This document shows, one piece after another, positions 12,000 through 22,200 of a DNA stretch of 64,000 nucleotides. The notes under the pieces are model-generated. The model saw only the letters and a program-made list of their open reading frames with translations, did not search any database and had not been told where the DNA came from. This DNA is from Euptelea pleiosperma (Eukaryota; Streptophyta; Magnoliopsida; Ranunculales; Eupteleaceae), in NCBI GenBank assembly GCA_035048495.1, contig CM068551.1, positions 10,913,248 to 10,977,247 of the forward strand, read 5' to 3'. The position numbers were made by a program, and so were the translations under genes. How positions within the stretch are numbered: the stretch's first letter is position 1; each line of letters starts with the position of its first letter.

Positions 12000-12185
12000 G
12001 TATGGGTGTTTGGCCCAACCCTGGATGGGCATACAGAGTGAAAAATAACATGGTTAGTGATTTCTAAGCATTGGATTGGAGTCGTTTCATGGGTTGAATT
12101 TGACATTATTGACTATTATTTGGGTACAAAGATCCAAAGGTTTGAAATTACTAATCAAGATGATTTTTGGTTTGTAGGTCAATAA
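12000..12185. mobile_element. Family A MITE, copy 4, partial
   Basis: It starts with gtgtttggcccaaccctgg and ends with tgatttttggtttgtaggtc. Compared with copy 3 the distal right arm is missing. Confidence 0.5.
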
Positions 12186-12301
12186 CAAAGGATTAAGTCA
12201 TGGCGGACGGGGGAGGGTCAGATTTTTTCAAAACAGTCCACAAGACTTTGATATAGTGGCCACCCATCACCATTGCTAATGTCTTCAATGGCCCCTCATT
12301 T

Positions 12302-12662
12302 AGGGCACGTTTGATTGTAAGGAATATTTTCGTAAGAAAATTCTATTTTTTCCTGATAATTTTTCCCTAGAAAATACATATGGGACAATGCCTGAAATGG
12401 CTGTTTGATTGCACCCGAGAAAATATGCATTTTCTGGTTAAGTTAGAAATAATGGTGTATTTTGTGTGAAAATGAATTCTCACGTACGTAGAACGTAAAA
12501 ATTTTGGTTTTACCAATAATATGGCCTACCAAACAGAGTTTAAATGAATCATGGGATTAAATGAGAAAATCTCATTTTCTTCAAGAAAAGAATTATGATT
12601 AAAAATAGCTGTGAAAAAATGAAAAAAAAATTTCGTGGGAAATTGGCAATCAAACACGCCCT
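12302..12662. mobile_element. hAT-like MITE with CGTTTGATTG ends
   Basis: Terminal inverted repeats are GGGCACGTTTGATTG on the left and the complement of GGGCGTGTTTGATTG on the right. The flanks (tcattta / ttattta) are a near-match that could be a decayed target-site duplication. The interior is AT-rich and non-coding. 'Growth' phrases such as ggaaaat and ccctagaaaata are shared with the element near 54.24 kb. Confidence 0.6.
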
Positions 12663-12832
12663 TATTTAAAAACATGTCTGAAAACAAATTTCACGACAAC
12701 CTATATCCCGAGCCCCCGCCATCGTAGAATTTTTTTTTTATGTGGAGTATCTTTTGTTGTGGTGTTACAGACCAAACCAGGTGCAGCCATTTGATGTTAT
12801 CATAAACCATATATCTATTATCTAATACAATT

Positions 12833-13160
12833 ATAAAGCCAAAACTTACGTTGGGGCACACCATTCAATATTAGTTGCATGTCAGGTAAACATAGGCAGT
12901 TATTTTCATTAAATGGCCCTCCACCAAGAAAAAAAATAGACCGTTTAATGCCCTATGAATTGTAATCACCCATTCTTATGCAATTATTATATTTTCAATA
13001 CATCCCCTTGCTAACCACTTAATTACTTTTTCATCCACCAATTTTTTTCAATATTGTCCCTTGCTAACCATTTAGTTACTTACCGTGCCATTGTTTTTAT
13101 TCCAAAAAAGCCCTTACGCTCACTCAGGGGCAACGCACGTGTAGCTCACTACTTGCTGTT
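12833..13160. repeat. Repeat unit R (about 330 bp), copy 1
   Basis: It opens with aaagccaaaactt..gttggggca and ends in cacgtgtagctcactacttg. Characteristic internal phrases are ccttgctaaccacttaattact and catgccattcttattttcaa. Copies follow directly at 13161 and again at 16132-16510, so this is a short locally duplicated family. No coding. Confidence 0.6.
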
Positions 13161-13670
13161 ATAAAGCCAAAACTTGGGTTGGGCCATATGCCATTCGCCA
13201 TTTTTTTATACCATGGGTATCTGGGCCTCTTAGAGTACCTGACTAAATCCCACGGAACACGTATGTCACTCCTTCCATACGTATCTAGTGTATTGGGATA
13301 AATCCCACGGGGTGGCCACCAAGCGGGGAATCAAACTCAGAACCTTCACTTCATGAGGCGTGGTCCTAGCCATCTCACCAACCCCTCATCGGGTATTCAC
13401 CATTAGTTGCCTATTAAATAAACATAGGCACCTATTTAGTTCAATAAATGCCCCTATCACTCAACAACGAAAAACAATCATTAAATGTTTATACTCTATT
13501 TTCATGCCATTGATTATATTTTCAACACAACCCTTGATAAATCGTTACTTTTCCATGCCATCATTCTTATTTTCAATGTACAACCCTTTGCTAATCACTT
13601 AATTACTTACCATGTCATTATAACAAGTTAATTACTTTCTATGCTGCAATTTATAGATTCGCCCCTCCAA
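13161..13670. repeat. Repeat unit R, copy 2, interrupted by a SINE
   Basis: Same opening as copy 1 (ataaagccaaaacttgggttgg). It is split at 13203-13394 by a tRNA-derived SINE, then continues with caccattagttgcc as in the uninterrupted copy at about 16285. Confidence 0.6.
13203..13394 (-). mobile_element. tRNA-derived SINE inside repeat unit R
   Basis: Read on the minus strand, it starts with a pol III A-box-like gttggtgagatggctagg, then a B-box-like gagtttgattcccc about 40 bases on, and ends in an A-rich tail (a T run on the plus strand at 13201-13207). It is flanked by near-identical ATTCGCCATT (13193-13202) and ATTCACCATT (13395-13404), a 10-base target-site duplication with one mismatch. 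Confidence 0.7.
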
Positions 13671-15179
13671 ACTAATTTTCCAAAATGCCCCTTAGGCTTT
13701 GTTTGGCATTACAGTTAGCTGAAAAAATATGCTTCTCAAAAAGTATTTTTTTGTGAACAGATTAATTTAAGTTATTTGGGTGTTTGGCTCATCTTGTTAG
13801 AAAAAGTACTTATTTTGAGGAAAAGCATTGATACTGCGTTTGGTAGTTTAATAAGAAAAAATGTTTTTTTTCCATGGGACAACTTGTCAAGTGATGTATT
13901 TACCACTTGAATAATAAACTTAAAACAAACCATACCCATTTTATATTCCATTCGAAATACTTACATTCCTTGCATATCATTAAATTGGAACTAGGCTAGA
14001 AGTGACCTTAGTTATTACCATGAAAATACATCTTTATGTATTACATATTTAGGAGAGGAGTTTCAGTTATTTATCAAACAGACCCACAATTTAGTTACAA
14101 AGAAAAAGAGACCCACAATTCACTTGCCTAATTATATATTTTTTTTCACTCATCTTGATATAACCAATGGTTGATTTCAACTATAGGTAAGAAGGGTTGG
14201 GCAAGTTCTATCTTCTTTGAGACTTCAAATTGGTTTCGAATTTGGGTTCTCAATCTCTGCAAGTCAAACTCATTCCACAACAAACAAAAATACTGAATAA
14301 CCATGTGTGAATTCAATCAAGAAAATGGGGTATAGCAGTTTGTCTTGAAACTTGGAACCAAGACATTACTTAGAAACTTGTGATTTTACAAATGGTCATG
14401 CGTCAAGGAAGATACAAAAGATCACTTCAATATTTGGTTATTGGAATTAACAAGTAACAATAACATGTAAATAAAAATTACTGTTAAACAGAAAACAGCA
14501 TAAGCTCTGCTAGGAATTATTGGCTCTCAATTCCCTTTTTTGCTACTATACCTGCCAAACCTTCAGCTCCTATTATTGCTTTAGTTGGCAACAATCTCGA
14601 CTCTAGCTCAACCCATATTAAGAATCCCCTCTTACACCAAATTGATGTTTCAAGAAGGTAAATTGTAGCTTTGGATTCTCTCTCATTGGTTGTCGTTTGT
14701 CGATCATTCTCTTTTTTGTGGCTTACAGTCAGATCAAGCATCCAATGCCACATTCTGAGTTCTTGGTCACGTGTGTTTAATCCATTGATGGAAGAAGCTT
14801 ATTTCACCTCAACTTCAGCATTTTTGTCACGCCATATGCTTGCATTAGACACGTCAGAGACAACCTTTTTGGCAAGAAATGTTACATTAGAGTATCATGT
14901 TATGTTAGATGGACTGATTGAATGTGGAACTATCTTTTGTAAATCGACCCAACTCCCTCAACTTTTTTATCCACACTGAAGTTTACGGGCATAGTCTCGC
15001 CAAGAACTTTGTTGCTTTGCAAACACCAGCAATGAAAGTAAGATTTGACTTTGAGCGTGGGTTCCTTCGCTCTCTCTTTTTAAGCTGCAGGTATGAAACT
15101 CAAATTTGAAGCACTTATGAAAGCTCTCACCTTGTCACTTATCAAGTTGCTGTTGGGGCCAATTTCATTGATCGGTTTC
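13671..15179. other. Intergenic; no gene recognised
   Basis: It contains an AT-rich fragment at 13692-13900 that resembles one end of a 'tttggcat' MITE. Short open frames of 60-100 codons at 14517-15300 on both strands lack recognisable motifs. They overlap each other and I do not call them genes. Confidence 0.4.
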
Positions 15180-16131
15180 TTATCATTCTCGATGGTTGGT
15201 TCCTTATCTGTAGGGATGTATGGTTGAGCTGCTGGTGCTCCAAACATGGCATTATTGCGAGCAACCTTGATTTGTTCCTCTCTTCTCGCATTCATAATAA
15301 CATAAATATGTTACATTAGAAACTTATGGATTTCAATAGGCGAGAACCATCTATTGATGGTGGGGATTGAAGGGTTTTATCGCCCCCAAGCCCCGCAAAA
15401 TTGAGTGTGAACCCAAGAGTTTGGGCAAGCACCCTTGGATCCGGTTTTATTTGCAATTCCAATATCTCAAACATTGATTTTGCCTTTGTTCATATCTATC
15501 GTGACCACTGGTAAGTTTCATGTCGCATCCTGACCATTGGTGAGTTTCATATCGCACCCTAAGGAACTTATATATACTTTTTTTGTATAACATCTCTAAC
15601 ATAAAATTCAACAAAGAAATAACTTAATTTTCTTTGTAGGTTTGAAGAACAATAACTAGACAAACTAAAATACGTCATGAAATGGATGGTTTCGCACATT
15701 GATGATGGTGATAAAATATTGTATTGAAAACCCATCTCCCTTTTCACTTATACTTCAAAACCCATGTTGAAAACCAAACGAAACCCTATAAATAAAATAG
15801 TAAGATCCTTGCTGTAGAAAGAGATAAGACGACGAGAGAGATATGGCGCGAGAAAGAGGTGGCGACGGACGAGAGATGGCTAACAAGAGAAAGGAGACAA
15901 TGGGAGAGAGGCGGCTACGAGAGAGAGCTCCTCTCTTTAAGTTTTTGTTCTAATGAGCTTATTGATTATCTTCCGTACTTCCAAACACAACCTTACAATC
16001 ACTCACGTGCAACACAATGCAGCCCACTAGTTGTATATAATAAGTCTATAGTCATTGTTCTAGGTACACTAGTACTTGAATTGGAACCAACTTGTTGACA
16101 CACTATACCTCCAACCCCTGTAATAGAGTTA
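15180..16131. repeat. Direct segmental duplication, copy 1
   Basis: It is nearly identical along its length to 16511-17508. It starts ttatcattctcgatggttggttc and runs through gggcaagcacccttggat and acgagagagatatggcg to ccaacttgttgacac. It is non-coding as far as can be seen: the in-frame pieces are short and not preserved between copies. Confidence 0.85.
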
Positions 16132-16510
16132 CGTTATTCTAACCACTTAATTACTTTTCCATGCCAGCATTCTTATTTCCAACATAGTCCCTTTCTAACC
16201 ATTTAATTACTTGTCATGCCATATTTCATGCCAAAAACCCTACACTCACTCACGTACAATTCATGTGTAGCCCACTAATTATTATTATAAAGCCAAAACT
16301 TGGGTTGGGGCATGCCATTTACCATTAGTTGCCTCACATATTAATTCAATAAGTTTCCCTCTCTACCAACAACAAAAAAGATCATCTATTTTCATGTCAT
16401 TAGTTATATTTTCATTACAGTCCTTTGTTAAATTCTTAATTACTTTCCCATGCCATCATTCTTATTTTCAGTACAACCATTTGCTAGCCACTTAATTACT
16501 TAACAAGCCA
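16132..16510. repeat. Repeat unit R, copies 3 (partial) and 4
   Basis: A partial unit (16132-16284) is followed by another (16285-16510) that opens with ataaagccaaaacttgggttggggca. Copy 4 has an uninterrupted ccatttaccattagttgcc. That is the empty equivalent of the SINE-occupied site in copy 2. Confidence 0.6.
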
Positions 16511-17508
16511 TTATCATTCTCCATGGTTGGTTCCTTATCTGCAGGGATGTATGGTTGAGCTGCTGGTGCTCCAAAATGACCTTGTCACTAGCTATTGGTG
16601 CTCCAAACATGGCATTATCGTGAGCAACCTTGATTTGTTCCTCCCTTCTTGCATTCATAATAACATAAATATGTTACATCAGAAACTTATGGATTTCAAT
16701 AGGCGAGGACCATCTATTGACGGTGGGGATTGAAGGGTTTTATCGTCCACAAGCCCCGCAAAATTGAGTGTGAACCCAAGAGTTTGGGCAAGCACCCTTG
16801 GATCTGGTTTTATTCGCAATTCCAATATCTCAAACATTGATTTTGCCTTTGTTCATATCTATCGTGACCACTGGTAAGTTTCATGTCGCATCCTGACCAT
16901 TGGTGAGTTTCATATCGCACCCTAAGGAACTTATATCTACTTTTTTTGTATAACATCTCTAACATAAAATTCAACAAAGAAATAACTTCATTTTCTTTGT
17001 AGGTTTGAAGAACAATAACTTGAAGACAAACTAAAATACGTCATGAAATGGATGGTTTCGCACATTGATGATGGCGATAAAATATTGTATCGAAAACCCA
17101 TCTCCCTTTTCCCTTATACTTCAAAACCCATGTTGAAAACCAAACGAAACCCTATAAATAAAATAGTAAAATCCTTGCCGTAGAAAGATATATATATACG
17201 ATGACGAGAGAGATATGGCGCGAGAAAGAGGTGGCGATGGACGAGAGATGGCCAACGAGAGAAATGAGACGATGGGAGAGAGTTGGCTACGAGAGAGAGC
17301 TCCTCTCTTTAAGTTTTTGTTCTAATGAGCTTATTGATTATTTTCCGTACTTCCAAACGCAACCTTACAATCACTCACGTGCAACACAATGCAGCCCACT
17401 AGTTGTATATAATAAGTCTAGAGTCATTGTTCTAGGTACACTAATACTTGAATTTGAACCAACTTTTTTGACACCCTATACCTCTCCCAGCCCCTAAAAT
17501 ATAGTTAC
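16511..17508. repeat. Direct segmental duplication, copy 2
   Basis: The partner of 15180-16131, in the same orientation. Differences include a small extra tandem repeat of the 'ggtgctccaaa' phrase near 16565-16610 and a (TA)n insertion near 17190-17200. The high identity suggests a fairly recent event. Confidence 0.85.
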
Positions 17509-17742
17509 TTATAACAAGGATTCAATAGAATCTAGGAACCGAATTGAATTCGAGTTGACGATCTTAAGAAAAAAAGAGGAGGATATTGTCTTGGTTCAAA
17601 TTACTTGGATTTGTATTTGGCTCATTTTATATTTAGATTTTTTTTTCATTTTTACTTTTGCGACAAACAACCAACATATAAAAGTTCATTTCCGAGAAAA
17701 AAGTTCTATTGTGAAGCATTTTGTTTTTTCACATGAAAACAA

Positions 17743-18213
17743 TTTGGGAATTTCTTACATACCCCCATGTTATCTTTGAAATTTGACATACCCCCCATTT
17801 GAAAAACGCTGACATACCCCTATGACTTTGTCCAATGTTGACTCAGGTTGACTATTGAATTTTGGCTTAAAGGATGAAAATACCCTTGTATTCAACTTTA
17901 GAACAAGGGTTTGGGTAACCTTATAACCGAATACAACAATTCAGTTTCAGGAACAGAACTTGACTTAGAATCACTCTTCTCATCTCGGGTCCATGGAATT
18001 TGCTTTTTGAATTTGATAACTTAGATAGCGTATTCAGAATCAGTTATGATTTCCATGTCAGAGTCGTCGAAAGAATAGAACAAATCTCACTCGACTCGAT
18101 AGACTAGATAGAGCAAGGCCAATACAAACAATCAAAGGACAGTGGTCAACTCGGGTCAACATTGGTCAAATGACAATGGATTGAGTCATAGGGGTATGTC
18201 AAAAATTCCCAAA
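17743..18213. mobile_element. MITE with TTTGGGAATTT ends
   Basis: The left end tttgggaatttcttacatac and the complement of the right end (tttgggaatttttgacatac) match over about 24 bases with few differences. Both sides are flanked by CAA (17740-17742; 18214-18216), compatible with a 3-bp target duplication of the PIF/Harbinger kind. A longer alternative reading of the flanks (acaat) also exists. 471 bp, non-coding. Confidence 0.6.
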
Positions 18214-18270
18214 CAATTTTCAATGAACAAGACAACCAATGGGGCACATAAAACATACCCGTGGTAAGTT

Positions 18271-18412
18271 CTTTTGGGCCCACTGACCCATGGCCCATTC
18301 CTTAATGGACTCACACACCAAATATCAGCCTCAGGCTGAGCTTTGTTGTGTAGGTTTTCATTAAGGGGCGCCCCCGCAATTATTCATGGGTCAGTGGCCC
18401 CCAAGACTGCCA
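18271..18412. mobile_element. Short palindromic element related to family A
   Basis: The arms gggcccactgacccatgg (about 18279-18296) and catgggtcagtggccc (about 18384-18400) are inverted copies, and cattccttaatgg pairs with cattaagg. The centre holds atcagcctcaggctgag. Confidence 0.5.
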
Positions 18413-18472
18413 CATTGATGCCACCCCCCCACAACAGGGCCACAGCCCCTTGGCCTTGGACAAATGAGCCTC

Positions 18473-18753
18473 GGGCGTTTGGGAACGAGAAGTAAAAGCA
18501 CTTCTACTTGTAGTAGAAGTTACAAGTTGATTTTTTACCTCTGAAAAAGTAACAGAAAATAAAATGTGGGGAGGCTTTCTAATTTTTGAGAAGTAACTTC
18601 TCTTAGAAGTTAAAAGCTAAAAATTTTAGCTTCAGTTTTAAGTTAGTTTTTAGCTTTTCAAAAGTTCAAATATGAAACACATCCAAACTAACTTTTTAAC
18701 TTTTTGGCTTATAAAAGTCAATAAGTTACTTATTTTTGTGTTGACAAACGCCC
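18473..18753. mobile_element. hAT-like MITE with GGGCGTTTG ends, just upstream of gene 1
   Basis: Perfect 9-bp inverted ends, GGGCGTTTG (18473-18481) and CAAACGCCC (18745-18753). Internal sub-terminal repeats are agaagttaaaagctaaaa and its complements. A second copy with the same interior lies at 46993-47249. The element ends 145 bases before the gene 1 start codon, so it makes up part of that promoter or 5' leader. No clear target duplication is visible. Confidence 0.7.
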
Positions 18754-18898
18754 CTAAATTTATTCCAACCTCTTTCGTTTCTAAACAAGATTTCGCAAAA
18801 ATCGCCTTCCCAAAATCCGAACAGTCCTCGTGATAGTTCCCTCGCAGTCCGCAGCGTTCCTCCTCTCGAATTCTCTCACTTGCCGGTTGACGTTTCTC

Positions 18899-19228
18899 AT
18901 GCTATCACTTGCAAAGCGGCTTCAGAGGGTGGTGCAGCCCTCCCTCCACTATGAGGCCCAGCAGCTCCGTTGGTGGAGGACGGGTGCTGCTCCTTCTTCT
19001 TCTCCTTCTTCTTCTTCAAGGAGGAGCAAGCATCCAGTGAGATCGAAGCTGAAGAAGGCAGACGAGAAATCAGAGTGGTGGGTGGTGGACGGAGAGATGC
19101 ACGAGATTGGTGACAACGTTCCCCCAAGGGAGCGCTTCGTGATCCCGAGGGACAATCTACCCAACAAGCGCCGCAAGCAGATGAGAGAGCAGTTCATGCG
19201 CAGAACCCGCCTCGTTCTCAAGGAATCG
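18899..19228 (+). CDS. Gene 1, exon 1 (residues 1-110)
   Basis: It carries the presequence-like N-terminus, the serine-rich linker and a basic segment ending R-L-V-L-K-E-S. The donor GT is at 19229-19230. It ends in phase 0. Confidence 0.8.
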
Positions 19229-22200
19229 GTTCGTACACTCTTCTAGGCTATTACGGTTTCCTTGTTTCTTTCTTTTGCACTTTTATTTACACTACAAATA
19301 GAAACAGTAAGAGGAAATATGCATTCCGTCCATTGTGATTCTGTGTCCCTTTCATCCCGCCCGAGGATAAATATAGATGCCTTTGGTCTGGTAAGTCTGC
19401 TTGCCTACTGGAACTGCTTGACTCATATGTTCATTGTTGCATGTGGAGAGATTGAGCCATCTTTTGAAGACATAGCTGTGTTGTTGTGTCTTCTTGTGAT
19501 TGGAAATATAGATAGGAGCGCATTTGGAGAGGATTTACGAACGTACGAATCCTTGGAGATGATCGGTGAGGAACTTTGGTCTGAGATTGAAAGTTTTAGC
19601 TTCAATAAATTGTTGTAGTTCTTTTGGGGAGTCTTAGATGAGTTGGACAGTTTTTACCCAGGCCAAGGCTGTACTTATGAACATCGCTCTGAGGCGATGC
19701 TTTCTTTCTGGTTGTCCAGATACGTTTTCTAGGGAAATCTGCTTGGTGGGGTTCAAAGATGTTCTTTTTCTATAGGTATGAAATTAGCTTGAGGCAGGAG
19801 GATTCCCCTTGCTCCGATCTTCTAAGGGACTTCATATCACCAGTTAGATTTGTTAGTCCGTGACATGTAGATATTTGATGGGGTCTTTATGGTGGAGATC
19901 TATACAAATATTGCTTTTCTTCAAGCATGGTGCTGGGAGCACTTGCTGACGTTGAACCTATGAAGGAATGTTTTCTTTATTATTTCAACAGGGAGTACAT
20001 AGTTTTTTGTTCCTTTTGCTTAGTTCCCGAAGGCGCATACCAGCCTCGAATTTGGTCTGTGCCTGGTGGTGTTTTGAGCTTTTCTCACTTGTGAGAGTTG
20101 TTTGATGGCGAACTCATATTGTTGTTCGCTCATACTCCAGTATTTTTAGTACGTTTCTTGAATGACGATTGGATTGTTGTGGAGTATAATCCAGATAAGT
20201 TTGTTCCATTGATGGGCTTTGATCAATGATTCCAGTAGTCTACAGAGATGGCGTTGTGCCTTCTTCATCTTTGAGACATTTATTTTTGATAGGATAGATT
20301 CCTTGGTGCGGGCGAATCTTTGCTCTTCTTTCCTTTTAGGTTGCATGCACATTTTCCCAGTTTGAGTGGTATCGAATTTTGCCGCTGGCCTTTAGAATTA
20401 CTCTGGGAGTTTGTTGAATTGGTGTCCAAACTTCGTATGCCTCAACACTTTGCGGCTTTGGAGGCGTATGGTCGCCATATGACCACTTAGGAGAGTAGGG
20501 TGATATTGTCTGGGTCTGTGGCTCTAAGGGCCATACATGGGTACCGTGCGAAACACTAACGAAACAAGCAAGTAGGAATCCTTCTTGTAAGAGGCAATGT
20601 ATCCAGAGAAGACAAGAAGTAGATTCTCTGCATCGAGCACAAGAATTTCCTTCGAGCTAGGATTATTAGGAGTAGAAACTTGGGGGCAAAGACATATAGA
20701 AGTCCTCAACCTGCCACTCTATTGCCAGCTCAACAAAGACATGTAGTGGTGGCTTTACTGTACACCAAGACAAGGCATAGTTCTTCTTCTCGGTCACATG
20801 ATCTAATACTTCTAGGTCTCTCCGATGCTCTTGTATCCGAAACTACTGGTGGGCCTCCTATTAGTGAGGATGCTCGGGCTGTGGCAGTGTCTAGTCGAAG
20901 AGGGTCAATTAAGTAGCCAAGCTTAAGTCATTGTTGGAGGTTCGCCAAATCGTGAGGGAGTTGAGCAAAACCCAGCAGAATAAGGCTCCTCCATCCTTGT
21001 TGGCGTAACTTCTCCTTTGTTGAATGAATCACATAATATATCCTTGAGGTGCTCTGATGCTAGTTTGTTTTTTTGTCATAGATGGTGACATGGTGTTATG
21101 AATCTCATTTCTCAGCAGGAGTTGTATGAAAGGATTAATTGTCGTCATGGTCCTTGGCTTGAGGCGCTTGTTTGTGCGCGCCCCCAATGTGTTGATGTTG
21201 CTGATTGGTGATATGCAAGACACATTGAGATGGGAAGATAGATTGGCGGAACTAGACAAAGTTTTTGGTCTGAGGGGCTGCCTTGGGGAGATCCACCTCT
21301 GTTGGAAATGCGTTTGCATTGACGTGGTGGGTTTTGCGGTGCCGAGGGAAGAGATTGAAAGAGAAACGAGGTGGATGATGGGTTTGCAGACTAGGCTGGA
21401 GATCATAAACGCTGCAGTTAATGACGTTGAATAGGAACTGATGGAAGCACAATCGCTGTGGGCTAGAGTAAGCAGTGATTTTGACGACTTCACATCAAGT
21501 GTTAGAAGCATTAACCTTTTAGATGGGCTGTTTTAATTGCCTGTCTTCAATATCAGTCTCCTGTTTGTTTGTGCATATTTTGAAAGACTTTGGTATTGTC
21601 AATCTATTTGTCAGGGCCGTGTCCCCTCAAACATATTTCCTTGGCCTTTGTTTAGCGCCTTGAACTGTCTCGTGTTCATCCTGAAGCTCAATTGGAACTC
21701 CCACTTGCGCCTTTCTTTTTCACTATAATACATAATGAATGGAAGCACACGCCCATACACATATATGATTACATATGTTGATTGCTTCATTACATGCCAT
21801 ATATCATATACTTGTAGACATGGAAGAGCTATTTACATAGTATGGAGTACCTTGGGGTCTTTTCTAGTTGACTAATCGTGCCTCAAGATACGGAAGCATA
21901 TGGTTCTTCCATAAGGCAGGGACAACCCTCCCTTCACCTTGCCCTTCAACGTGTTAGGGGCTTACATACTTTGGTAAAGTATATCATGCAAACTTCATCC
22001 CTACCGGAGTCGCCAATGTTTACGTTGGAAATCCTGGGTGTCTTAAAAATTAGCTGCATGCCTTGGATGTAAAATTTGCTATATGTAATTATGGTATCTA
22101 TCATGTTGTGGAGTGGGTCAACAAGAATGGTTATTTTTGGAGTCAAAGGGTTGATGATTACTGGTACGAGGAGGAAGTTTGGGCCGTCGCTTAAATAAAT

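Noticed and set aside
14517..15295. Short open frames on both strands
   Set aside because: No recognisable domain, mutual overlap, and only partly present in the duplicated copy.
15859..16098. Open frame shared by both duplication copies
   Set aside because: The frame differs between copies and composition is arginine/glutamate repeat-like from gagaga runs.
18897..19221. Minus-strand frames over gene 1 exon 1
   Set aside because: Shadows; their Glu/Arg runs are the complement of the serine-rich stretch.
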